Of a DNA stretch of 5,453 bases, positions 1 to 5,253 are shown piece after piece (within the stretch, counting starts at the first letter, position 1; every line of letters starts with the position of its first letter). The stretch comes from Candidatus Falkowbacteria bacterium CG10_big_fil_rev_8_21_14_0_10_43_10 (GTDB lineage Bacteria; Patescibacteriota; Patescibacteriia; Patescibacteriales; XYC2-FULL-47-12). The stretch lies in the NCBI GenBank assembly GCA_002773655.1, contig PFAR01000014.1, positions 13,482 through 18,934 of the forward strand, in the 5' to 3' direction. The notes below the pieces were generated by a model. That model made no database searches. It worked only from the letters and a program-made list of their open reading frames with translations, and was not told where the DNA came from. A program made the position numbers and the translations under genes.

Positions 1-358
1 ATTTTTTTCCCGACTTTTTTTCTTGAGCGACATCTCCAAAAGACTCAGATGGCTCCTGGTTGTCGATAATATTCTGCAGGCGGTCGAGTTCTTCTTGCAC
101 GATCGGGCTGTCATATTCTCCGGCGTGGGCGGTCTGCCCTTCGTAGCGGGTCGCCCGCTGGTCCAGATGCAGATTAAAAGTAACCTGCCCTCCCTGTTCA
201 AAAATATAACAGTGTAGGCGGGGATAATAATTCTGCGTCAGCCGGCGCGCATAGCTGTCCTGCCCGGCGCGGCGGTCATGAAGGTAGGCGTAGCCAGCGC
301 GGCGCATAAAGACCGAAGAATTATCGTGTAATTGGTTTTTATTTATGGTTAATTTCAT
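1..358 (-). CDS. Conserved hypothetical protein, N-terminal part, runs off the left edge
   Basis: An open frame starts at ATG 358-356 and reads leftward without a stop to the window edge, giving 119 codons of an incomplete gene. The protein begins MKLTINKNQLHDNSSVFMRR. It contains RRAGYAYLHDRRAG (about 19-32), YYPRLHCYIFEQGG (about 44-57), FNLHLDQRATRYEG (about 61-74) and AHAGEYDSPIVQEELDRLQ (about 77-95), then a charged, low-complexity tail. I see no signal peptide or membrane segment, so it is probably cytoplasmic. The run of RAGY, YPR, NLHLDQ and HAGEYD resembles a short uncharacterised protein I remember from Parcubacteria-type genomes, but I know no function for it. No strong ribosome-binding site precedes the start; GCGGG lies about 15 bases upstream. 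The gene follows trxB and the GIY-YIG cassette on the same strand. Coding is supported by GC-rich third positions and by the sharp drop to AT-rich sequence just outside the start. Confidence 0.7.
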   Translation of the reverse strand, partial: MKLTINKNQLHDNSSVFMRRAGYAYLHDRRAGQDSYARRLTQNYYPRLHCYIFEQGGQVTFNLHLDQRATRYEGQTAHAGEYDSPIVQEELDRLQNIIDNQEPSESFGDVAQEKKSGKK

Positions 359-386
359 TTTATTTTTTGTTATCCCGCATTTTTTT

Positions 387-410
387 GTCATTCCCGCGAA
401 AGCGGGAATC
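387..410. repeat. 24-bp palindromic repeat, left copy (dRS3-like core)
   Basis: GTCATTCCCGC begins the copy, and its core is ATTCCCGC-GAAA-GCGGGAAT, an 8-bp perfect stem with a GAAA (GNRA-type) tetraloop on the plus strand. It is the exact reverse complement of the copy at 720-743. The core fits the ATTCCC-N8-GGGAAT consensus known as dRS3 in Neisseria. It ends six bases from the outer stop codon of the GIY-YIG reading frame. No T-run follows the stem on either strand, so it does not look like a standard intrinsic terminator. Confidence 0.9.
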
Positions 411-416
411 TCCTAC

Positions 417-494
417 TTATTTTATCATCTCCATATATAAATTTTTCCATTGAGGATTCATTTTTTGGATTAATTCAACTTTCCAGTTTCTATT
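417..494 (-). pseudogene. Separated C-terminal tail of the GIY-YIG gene beyond the TGA
   Basis: Reading on in the same frame past the TGA at 497-495 gives 25 residues, NRNWKVELIQKMNPQW followed by KNLYMEMIK, and then TAA at 417-419. NRNWK and KMNPQWKNLY are the normal ending of small GIY-YIG proteins. With the TGA counted as one residue the whole protein would be 98 residues, the usual family size. The tail shows no other stop or frameshift, so the break is recent, read through, or a single-base sequencing error. It has no plausible start codon of its own for separate expression as a domain. Confidence 0.75.
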
Positions 495-713
495 TCATTT
501 TTTCATTTGTTTTTCTCTCTGGATTGCATCTTGTATATATTGATAGGATTTATAATAAACTAGTTTGTTTAAATTATATTTTTCAGTAAAGCCTTTAAAT
601 ATTTTATTTTTGTGCTGATAAATTCTCTGCAGCAGATTGTTTGTTACTCCTATGTATAATACCTCATTATTTTTATTAGTTAATATGTATACATAATAGC
701 AATGTTCTTTCAT
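495..713 (-). CDS. Small GIY-YIG nuclease-domain protein, truncated by an in-frame TGA
   Basis: The 72-residue product belongs to the single-domain GIY-YIG (UPF0213/YhbQ-like) group of putative endonucleases. The GIY-equivalent is VYI at residues 8-10 and YIG is at 20-22. The likely catalytic Arg is R30 in GVTNNLLQR, H34 follows, and the acidic residue is E67 in AIQREKQ. Family members are usually about 80-100 residues long and continue after REKQxKK with W, a basic stretch and a MNPxWxxLY ending. Here TGA (497-495) stands at the usual W, and the missing ending is intact in the same frame down to TAA at 417-419. As annotated, the protein therefore lacks its last quarter, including the Asn of the MNP motif. 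The start ATG is seven bases from a palindrome whose GCGGGAAT end could act as a weak ribosome-binding site. The gene is more AT-rich than trxB, which fits separate origin. Substrate is unknown; cleavage near the flanking palindromes is a guess. Confidence 0.85.
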   Translation of the reverse strand: MKEHCYYVYILTNKNNEVLYIGVTNNLLQRIYQHKNKIFKGFTEKYNLNKLVYYKSYQYIQDAIQREKQMKK

Positions 714-719
714 ATTTTA

Positions 720-743
720 GATTCCCGCTTTCGCGGGAATGAC
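720..743. repeat. 24-bp palindromic repeat, right copy (inverted relative to 387-410)
   Basis: This is the exact reverse complement of the left copy, reading GATTCCCGC-TTTC-GCGGGAATGAC on the plus strand. On the minus-strand transcript it forms ATTCCCGC-GAAA-GCGGGAAT, a stem capped by a GAAA tetraloop. It sits between the trxB stop (756) and the GIY-YIG start (713), so in a trxB read-through transcript it would lie immediately before the GIY-YIG start codon and could limit or aid its translation. No U-run follows, so it is not a standard terminator. Confidence 0.9.
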
Positions 744-755
744 AAGATATTGTAA

Positions 756-1685
756 CTAAGCTTTATCTAACCAGCGCTCTGCCGCTATCGCCGCCATGCA
801 GCCGAGGCCGGCCGAGCTTACAGCCTGGCGGTAAATATAATCAACGCAGTCTCCAGCGGCGAACACGCCTTCAATATTGGTATAAACATTATTTTGGGCG
901 GCAATATAGCCTGCTTTATCGTCTAAATCAAGCTGGCCTTTAAAAATTTCTGTATTGGGAATATGACCGATGGCGAAAAACAAGCCGTCGATTTTCAGTT
1001 CCTTTTCTTCACCGGTTTTTTCATTTTTAACTTTAACCCCGGTTAATTTATTCTGCCCCAAATATTTAGTTATTTCACTGTTCCAAAGTATTTCAATTTT
1101 AGGATTATTTTTAGTCCGATCCCGCATGATATCAGAGGCGCGGAAATTATTCTGGCGATGGATAATATAAATTTTATCGGCGAATTTGGTTAAAAAATTG
1201 CTTTCTTCCATGGCGCTGTCCCCGCCGCCGATCACCGCCACGTTTTTGCCCCTGTAAAAAAAGCCGTCGCAGGTGGCGCAAGTATGGATGCCCTTGCCCC
1301 ATAACTCTTTTTCCCGCGGCAATCTCAAAGTGCGGGAGCGGGCGCCGGTGGCGATAATTAAGGCCTTGGCCGGATATTCTTTTTCTCCCACCCAGACTTT
1401 TTTTGGGCTGGACCCCAGGTTTACTTTAGTGACTGTCTCAAATTTAATAATGCCCCCGAATCTTTCCGCTTGTTTCTGCATATTTATCATCAGTTGCGGG
1501 CCCTGAATCCCTTCGGGAAAACCGGGAAAATTTTCCACCGAGGTAGTGGTTGTCAGCTGCCCGCCCGGCTCCGGTCCAGCCAAAATTAACGGGCTTAAGC
1601 TGGCCCGGGCGGCGTAAATAGCGGCGGTATAGCCGGCCGGTCCGCTGCCGATAATAATAAGTTCGTTGATTTTTTCGCCACTCAT
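756..1685 (-). CDS. trxB: Thioredoxin reductase (NADPH, FAD-dependent)
   Basis: A 309-residue flavoprotein that passes electrons from NADPH through FAD to thioredoxin in the cytoplasm; the length is normal for low-molecular-weight TrxB. The FAD-binding GSGPAG is at 13-18, with GGQLTTTTSVENFPGFP at 41-57. The redox-active CATC is at 136-139. The NADPH-binding GGGDSA is at 153-158, followed by HRQNNFRAS at 176-184. The second FAD motif, GDCVDYIYRQAVSSAGLG, is at 278-295. The usual HRR pair before FRA reads HRQ here, a mild change in the region that selects NADPH. The frame is open upstream to 1838, but I chose ATG 1685 because family homology begins at once (MSGEKINELIIIGSGPAG) and because a good promoter lies at 1714-1742, inside the longer frame. 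The leader is AT-rich with no clear Shine-Dalgarno. Thioredoxin itself is not in the window. The gene diverges from infB. Confidence 0.96.
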   Translation of the reverse strand: MSGEKINELIIIGSGPAGYTAAIYAARASLSPLILAGPEPGGQLTTTTSVENFPGFPEGIQGPQLMINMQKQAERFGGIIKFETVTKVNLGSSPKKVWVGEKEYPAKALIIATGARSRTLRLPREKELWGKGIHTCATCDGFFYRGKNVAVIGGGDSAMEESNFLTKFADKIYIIHRQNNFRASDIMRDRTKNNPKIEILWNSEITKYLGQNKLTGVKVKNEKTGEEKELKIDGLFFAIGHIPNTEIFKGQLDLDDKAGYIAAQNNVYTNIEGVFAAGDCVDYIYRQAVSSAGLGCMAAIAAERWLDKA

Positions 1686-1713
1686 ATTTTTATTGCTTAA
1701 TAATCTTTTTAAT

Positions 1714-1742
1714 ATCATATCCCATTGAAGCGCAAAAATCAA
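1714..1742 (-). promoter_or_regulatory. Sigma70-like promoter for trxB
   Basis: On the minus strand TTGATT (1742-1737) and TATGAT (1719-1714) are separated by exactly 17 bases. Transcription would begin near 1707, leaving a leader of about 20 bases before the trxB ATG at 1685. The site lies inside the upstream extension of the trxB frame, which argues for the shorter protein. Confidence 0.6.
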
Positions 1743-1751
1743 CAATTTTTC

Positions 1752-1780
1752 TTGACTTTTAGCTAAAAATCCATTAAAAT
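1752..1780 (+). promoter_or_regulatory. Sigma70-like promoter for infB-rbfA-nrnA
   Basis: TTGACT (1752-1757) and TAAAAT (1775-1780) are separated by 17 bases. Transcription would begin near 1787, giving infB a leader of about 110 bases that contains the hairpin repeat at 1841-1887. The -35 box is nine bases from the -35 box of the divergent trxB promoter, so two polymerases could hardly bind at the same time. Confidence 0.6.
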
Positions 1781-1840
1781 TAAAAGAGCATAAATAAATC
1801 CACCTATTAGCGGTGTTTTTTAATGAATTAATTATCACCT

Positions 1841-1887
1841 GTCATCCCCGCTTTCGCCTGCCTCGCGGCAAGGCGGGCGGGAATGAC
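1841..1887. repeat. Expanded palindromic repeat in the infB leader
   Basis: The outer arms GTCATCCCCGC (1841-1851) and GCGGGAATGAC (1877-1887) match the ends of the repeats at 387-410 and 720-743, with one mismatch between them. The interior is longer and holds a second nested near-palindrome, GCCTGCC-TCGC-GGCAAGGC (1856-1874), with one bulged base. The 47-base unit would form a strong, nearly continuous hairpin in the infB mRNA. It ends nine bases before the infB ATG. The upstream extension of the infB frame translates this repeat, which is why that extension is rejected as coding. Confidence 0.85.
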
Positions 1888-1896
1888 AACCAAAAT

Positions 1897-3729
1897 ATGA
1901 ACGTAACCGCTTTAGCCAGAAAATTAAGAATGACGACTTCAGAGCTGTTTGATGTTTTGCCGCAACTCGGCTTTGACATCGGCCGCCGGGCCATTAAAAT
2001 TGATGACCGGACCGCCAATAAGATAATTTTGAATTGGCCGAGATATAAGAGGCAGCTGGAACGGATGCGGGTCGAGGAAGAGCAGAAGAAAGAAGAGGCC
2101 AGGATGCCGCAGGAGAAGAAAAAAATAAAAGTGCCGGCGGCCATTACCGCGAGAGATTTCGCCGCTATCTCCGGAGTTAGCATCAGCAAAGTTTTATCCG
2201 AGCTGATGAAAAACGGTATTTTTGTCTCGATGAATGAAAAAATTGATTTTGACACCGCCGCCATTATCGGCGAGGATTTAAATCTGGAAATTTCTTTGGA
2301 TCAGGAGGCCGGCGGAAAAAAGGACCAAGACAGCAATAAATTAAAAGATATTATGTCTTCTCAGGCGGAGAAAGACCTGCAGCCCAGGCCGCCGGTAATT
2401 GTCGTCATGGGGCACGTCGACCACGGCAAGACAAAGCTGCTGGACGCGATCCGCGAATCCAACGTAGTTGACAAGGAAGCGGGCGGAATAACCCAGCATA
2501 TCGGCGCCTATCAGGTTAAATACAAAGATAAAAAGATTACTTTTATTGATACTCCCGGGCATGAAGTTTTTACCGCCATGCGCAGCCGCGGGGCCAAGGT
2601 GGCGGATATTGCTGTTTTAGTGGTGGCGGCCGACGACGGCGTGAAACCGCAGACTATCGAGGCTTACCACATAATTGAGCAGGCGAAATTGCCGTTTATC
2701 GTGGCGATTAATAAAATTGACAAGCCGGCGGCCGATATTGAACGCACTAAGAACGATCTTTCCAGCCAGTTGAGAATCGTGCCGGAAGAGTGGGGAGGAA
2801 AAACAATCTGCGCGGAGGTTTCCGCCAAAGAAAAAATAGGCATTAATGAAATTTTAGACGCCATTTTATTGGTGGCGGAAATGAACGGCGATAAAATCGT
2901 CGCCAACCCGAAGGCACCGGCGGTCGGCACGGTGATTGAATCAAATATCGATAAAGGCGAGGGCCCGGTAGTTACAATTTTAATTCAAAACGGCACTTTG
3001 TTGAGCGGAGAAATAATCTGCCTGGAAGACCAGCCGCTGGGCAAAATCAGGATAATGAAAGACTGCCAAGGAAAAGGCATAGCGGCGGCGCTGCCGGGGA
3101 CTCCAATTAGGATATCCGGGCTGAAAATCTCTCCAAATATCGGAGACATTATTGAAACGTCAAGCGGCAAAAAGATGCGTTTGAATAAAGTCAGGAAGTC
3201 CGCTAACCGGCAAGGCGGCATAGCGATGTCCACCGCCGAATCGAAAAAAGACGCGGCCGCGAAGAAAATCAATATTATTGTCCGAAGCGATGTGCTGGGA
3301 TCAGCTGAAGCGATTGAAGAATCACTGGAAAAGCTTAATACCAGCGAGGTAAAAGTGAAAGTGATTAAGAAGGGACTGGGCAACATTACTGAAGGGGACA
3401 TTGACACCGCGCTGGCCAGCGAAGCGGTTGTCGTCGGCTTTAACGTTTTTATTTCTAATGCGGTCCAGCTTCTGGCCAGAGAAAAAAAAGTAGAGGCGCT
3501 GAATTTTAAGATTATATATGAATTAGTCGATTTTATTAAAAATAAAATGGAGGCCAGCCTGGGAATGGAGATGATTCAGAAAAATTTAGGCAAGGTAAAA
3601 GTGCTGGCCATTTTTAAAACTGAGGATAAAAAGCAGGTAGTCGGCGGCAGGGTTAGGAAGGAAAATTTGAAAATAGCGGCAAGATCGAAGTTATTCGCTC
3701 CGGCCGATCGGAAGCCCAAGGAAAAATAA
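1897..3729 (+). CDS. infB: Translation initiation factor IF-2, frame ends early (frameshifted)
   Basis: IF-2 is the GTPase that brings fMet-tRNA to the 30S subunit and promotes 50S joining. Two IF2_N-like modules lie at about 1-47 and 78-132, with a charged linker between them. The GTPase motifs are all present: GHVDHGKT (172-179), GGIT (196-199), DTPGH (218-222), NKID (272-275) and SAK (309-311). Beta-barrel and domain III regions follow. The C-terminal barrel that binds fMet-tRNA begins normally, with KVLAIFKTEDKKQVVGGRVR, but the frame then gives an unrelated tail and stops after 610 residues. The rest of that domain is in the -1 frame at 3669-3872, making 658 residues in all. I chose ATG 1897 because MNVTALARKL is a typical IF-2 N-terminus and the open frame back to 1813 merely translates a palindromic repeat. 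There is no strong Shine-Dalgarno. The gene is essential in bacteria, so the break is unlikely to be a true null. Confidence 0.95.
   Translation: MNVTALARKLRMTTSELFDVLPQLGFDIGRRAIKIDDRTANKIILNWPRYKRQLERMRVEEEQKKEEARMPQEKKKIKVPAAITARDFAAISGVSISKVLSELMKNGIFVSMNEKIDFDTAAIIGEDLNLEISLDQEAGGKKDQDSNKLKDIMSSQAEKDLQPRPPVIVVMGHVDHGKTKLLDAIRESNVVDKEAGGITQHIGAYQVKYKDKKITFIDTPGHEVFTAMRSRGAKVADIAVLVVAADDGVKPQTIEAYHIIEQAKLPFIVAINKIDKPAADIERTKNDLSSQLRIVPEEWGGKTICAEVSAKEKIGINEILDAILLVAEMNGDKIVANPKAPAVGTVIESNIDKGEGPVVTILIQNGTLLSGEIICLEDQPLGKIRIMKDCQGKGIAAALPGTPIRISGLKISPNIGDIIETSSGKKMRLNKVRKSANRQGGIAMSTAESKKDAAAKKINIIVRSDVLGSAEAIEESLEKLNTSEVKVKVIKKGLGNITEGDIDTALASEAVVVGFNVFISNAVQLLAREKKVEALNFKIIYELVDFIKNKMEASLGMEMIQKNLGKVKVLAIFKTEDKKQVVGGRVRKENLKIAARSKLFAPADRKPKEK
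3663..3669 (+). other. Slippery-type heptamer A AAT TTG at the infB frame change
   Basis: In the infB frame the codons read GAA AAT TTG, so the heptamer A-AAT-TTG has the X-XXY-YYZ form in which both tRNAs can re-pair after a one-base backward slip (AAA, TTT). A shift here continues as ENSGKIEVIRSGRSEAQGKI, a normal IF-2 sequence. The purine-rich AGGAAGG (3655-3661) lies directly upstream, closer than the stimulatory spacing known for dnaX. I found no convincing stem-loop within ten bases downstream. A one-base deletion (TTGG to TTG) explains the data equally well. Confidence 0.4.
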
Positions 3730-3872
3730 TCGGGCTGCAGTCCGGCCGGCAGGACGTCAGCGAAGTCGCCGCCGGACAGGAGTGCGGCATCCAGTACGAA
3801 GGAGACCCGGTCATTAAAGTCGGGGACATTCTCCGCCTGTATAAAGAGCGGGAAAGCAAAAAAAAGCTATAA
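3669..3872 (+). CDS. infB: IF-2 C-terminal segment in the -1 frame (rest of infB)
   Basis: This frame encodes 67 residues beginning ENSGKIEVIRSG and continuing with GKIIGLQSGRQDVSEVAAGQ, ECGIQYEGDPVIKVGDILRL and a basic tail ending KKKL. The GKI-x-x-LQ, V-x-EV-x-x-GQECG and GD-I elements are the conserved end of the IF-2 C-terminal barrel, which recognises the formyl-methionyl end of initiator tRNA. It has no start codon of its own at a sensible place, and in this frame a TAG at 3654-3656 blocks reading from further upstream. It must therefore be reached by a frame change between 3657 and 3726. Its stop lies five bases before rbfA, which is normal operon spacing, whereas the frame-0 stop would leave 148 bases. 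This is part of infB, not a separate gene. Confidence 0.9.
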   Translation, partial: ENSGKIEVIRSGRSEAQGKIIGLQSGRQDVSEVAAGQECGIQYEGDPVIKVGDILRLYKERESKKKL

Positions 3873-3877
3873 AGTTT

Positions 3878-4210
3878 ATGCCCAAAAGAATTGAACAAAT
3901 AAATGAGTTGTTGCGCAAGGAAATCGCCCTGGCCATTGAACGCGACGTTGAATTGCCGGATATTCTCGCCACCGTTACCAAAGTGGAGTGCCTGCCGGAA
4001 TTAAGCGAGGCGAAAGTCTGGATTTCAATCCTGCCGGACAACCGGGCCGGATCGGGCCTGCAAGGTTTGCGCCGGCAGCAGGGCTTGATTTATAATGCCC
4101 TTAAAAAAAATACTGTTCTGCGGCGCATCCCCAAGCTGAATTTCATTTTTGACAATACGGAAAAAAATGTCGCGGAGATTTACAAAATCATTTCTGATTT
4201 TAAAAGTTGA
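3878..4210 (+). CDS. rbfA: Ribosome-binding factor A
   Basis: A 110-residue protein of the RbfA family, a KH-like fold that binds the 30S subunit and helps mature the 5' end of 16S rRNA; it also supports growth in the cold in well-studied bacteria. The N-terminal helix RIEQINELLRKEIALAIER (4-22) is followed by the typical strand region ATVTKVECLPELSEAKVWIS (31-50), where most members have V-x-x-S-x-DL-x-x-A. The C-terminal part LRRIPKLNFIFDNTEKN (81-97) matches the usual R-x-x-P-x-L-x-F-x-x-D element. The length is normal and the N-terminus aligns directly, so the ATG is secure even though its leader (AAGCTATAAAGTTT) has no Shine-Dalgarno. It follows the -1-frame end of infB by five bases, suggesting translational coupling. 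Its stop is TGA (4208-4210), so TGA appears to act as a stop in this genome. Confidence 0.95.
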   Translation: MPKRIEQINELLRKEIALAIERDVELPDILATVTKVECLPELSEAKVWISILPDNRAGSGLQGLRRQQGLIYNALKKNTVLRRIPKLNFIFDNTEKNVAEIYKIISDFKS

Positions 4211-4269
4211 TATTTTGCTTGGCTGAACAGGCGGCGTTAGCGCCTAATTAGCGGATTTGAATTATAGTT

Positions 4270-5229
4270 ATGGATAAAAAAATATATAGCCAAATTTTAG
4301 ATAAAATTAAATCATCGCGGAATATTCTTATCACTACCCACGAAAATCCCGACGGAGACGCAGTCGCTTCGGTCTGTGTCGCGGCGGAATTGTTAGGCGG
4401 CCTGGGCAAAAAATATTACATATTTTGCAACGATAAGCCCGAACCCGGATTGCTTTTTCTTCCGCATGCGGAGAGTATTGCCACCAAGGCGGACGATATC
4501 CCCTTTGAAACCATAGATTTGGTTATAGCGTTAGACTGCAGCAAGCTTGAGCGGAGCAGGATCGATGAGCAGATTAGGCGGGCGGAAATTTTTACCATTA
4601 ACATCGACCATCATATATCAAATTGCCAGTTCGGCAACTTGAGTTTGGTTGACCCGGACGCGGCGGCCACTACTCAAATTATTTACGAGTTCTTAAAGCA
4701 GGTTAAAATAAGCATAAACCGGGTAATGGCCAACTGCATTTTAACGGGAATCATCACTGATACGGGCAATTTCGCTTATGCCTCAACCGACTCGCATACC
4801 TTTGATGTCGCCAGCGAAATGCTTATTAAAGGCGCGAATGTCCGGGAAGTTTTAAATTACACCTCAAAAAATAAAAATTTGCGAATTCTCAAAGCCTGGG
4901 GATTTGCTCTTAGCCGCCTGCAGTATAATAAAAAATATGATATTGTCTTTACGGTATTAACTCAGGAAAATTTACAGGGACTGGGCATTGCCAAGCAGGA
5001 GCTGGAGGGTTTAGCGAATTTCTTTAATAATTTAAAAGATGCTAAAATAGTGTTAGTTCTTTATGAGTTGGGCGACGGATGCGTTAAAGGAAGCCTGCGG
5101 ACTAATAAAGACAATGTGGATGTCTCAAGGTTGGCCGGGATTTTTGGCGGCGGAGGGCACAAGAAAGCAGCGGGGTTTGAGATAGAGGGAAAATTAGAGA
5201 AGATTAATGATAATTGGCAGATTGTTTAA
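4270..5229 (+). CDS. nrnA: DHH/DHHA1 phosphoesterase, NrnA-type oligoribonuclease / pAp phosphatase
   Basis: A 319-residue cytoplasmic phosphoesterase of the usual NrnA length. Relatives degrade two- to five-base nanoRNAs and remove the 3'-phosphate from pAp, using Mn ions. The metal-binding motifs are in order: THENPDGDAVAS (23-34, with H24, D28 and D30), ALDCS (87-91, D89), NIDHH (111-115, the DHH signature) and GIITDTGNFAYAS (160-172, D164). The DHHA1 domain carries SLRTN (275-279) and GGGGHKKAAGF (293-303), which bind the substrate. No key residue is missing. The gene follows rbfA after 59 bases, in an infB-rbfA-nrnA order that also occurs in Firmicutes. I see no promoter of its own and no Shine-Dalgarno (leader GGATTTGAATTATAGTT), so co-transcription is likely. 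Related DHH enzymes that hydrolyse cyclic dinucleotides (GdpP, Pde2-like) share this core. The absence of PAS, GGDEF and membrane parts excludes GdpP but not a Pde2-like role. Confidence 0.92.
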   Translation: MDKKIYSQILDKIKSSRNILITTHENPDGDAVASVCVAAELLGGLGKKYYIFCNDKPEPGLLFLPHAESIATKADDIPFETIDLVIALDCSKLERSRIDEQIRRAEIFTINIDHHISNCQFGNLSLVDPDAAATTQIIYEFLKQVKISINRVMANCILTGIITDTGNFAYASTDSHTFDVASEMLIKGANVREVLNYTSKNKNLRILKAWGFALSRLQYNKKYDIVFTVLTQENLQGLGIAKQELEGLANFFNNLKDAKIVLVLYELGDGCVKGSLRTNKDNVDVSRLAGIFGGGGHKKAAGFEIEGKLEKINDNWQIV

Positions 5230-5253
5230 AATATTTAACCATAGCAACTTTAA

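Larger units (their letters stand above)
387..743 (-). mobile_element. Candidate GIY-YIG cassette bounded by inverted palindromic repeats
   Basis: This 357-bp unit has perfectly inverted 24-bp copies of one palindrome at its ends (387-410 and 720-743). It contains only the GIY-YIG reading frame (417-713). The gaps between gene and repeats are six bases on each side, so nothing else fits in the unit. It lies 12 bases beyond the trxB stop codon. I see no target-site duplication outside the ends. The arrangement recalls REP/RAYT units, in which a nuclease gene is bracketed by palindromes related to its substrate. Mobility here is inferred from architecture and from the third related repeat at 1841-1887. 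It could also be a chance insertion of common repeats around a small gene. Confidence 0.45.

Noticed and set aside
23..217. Plus-strand 64-codon frame near the left edge
   Set aside because: It lies opposite the hypothetical gene on the minus strand and has no family features; it is a shadow frame.
417..713. Genome-wide reassignment of TGA to Trp
   Set aside because: Every other Trp in the window is TGG and rbfA ends in TGA, so one TGA in a small cassette gene is weak support.
387..743. CRISPR-like repeats around the GIY-YIG gene
   Set aside because: There are only two copies, they are inverted rather than direct, and a gene lies between them instead of spacers.
720..743. Intrinsic terminator for trxB
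   Set aside because: The stem is strong, but no U-run follows on the minus-strand transcript. Some pausing is possible, but a standard terminator is not supported.
1686..1838. Upstream extension of the trxB frame to 1838
   Set aside because: It has no TrxB similarity, and it covers a well-spaced promoter for the shorter gene and the divergent infB promoter.
1813..1896. Upstream extension of the infB frame to ATG 1813
   Set aside because: It translates the palindromic repeat into a low-information peptide, and typical IF-2 sequence begins at ATG 1897.
1842..2264. Minus-strand 140-codon frame opposite the start of infB
   Set aside because: It is antisense to well-supported IF-2 coding sequence and shows no domain of its own.
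3670..3726. Frame-0 tail of infB as a real alternative C-terminus
   Set aside because: Its 19 residues resemble nothing in IF-2, whereas the -1 frame over the same bases is clearly conserved. A short isoform made at the frame change cannot be excluded, but it is not shown.
4211..4269. Terminator or promoter between rbfA and nrnA
   Set aside because: A short stem (AGGCG with CGCCT at about 4229-4245) exists, but it has no T-run, and no -35/-10 pair with good spacing was found.
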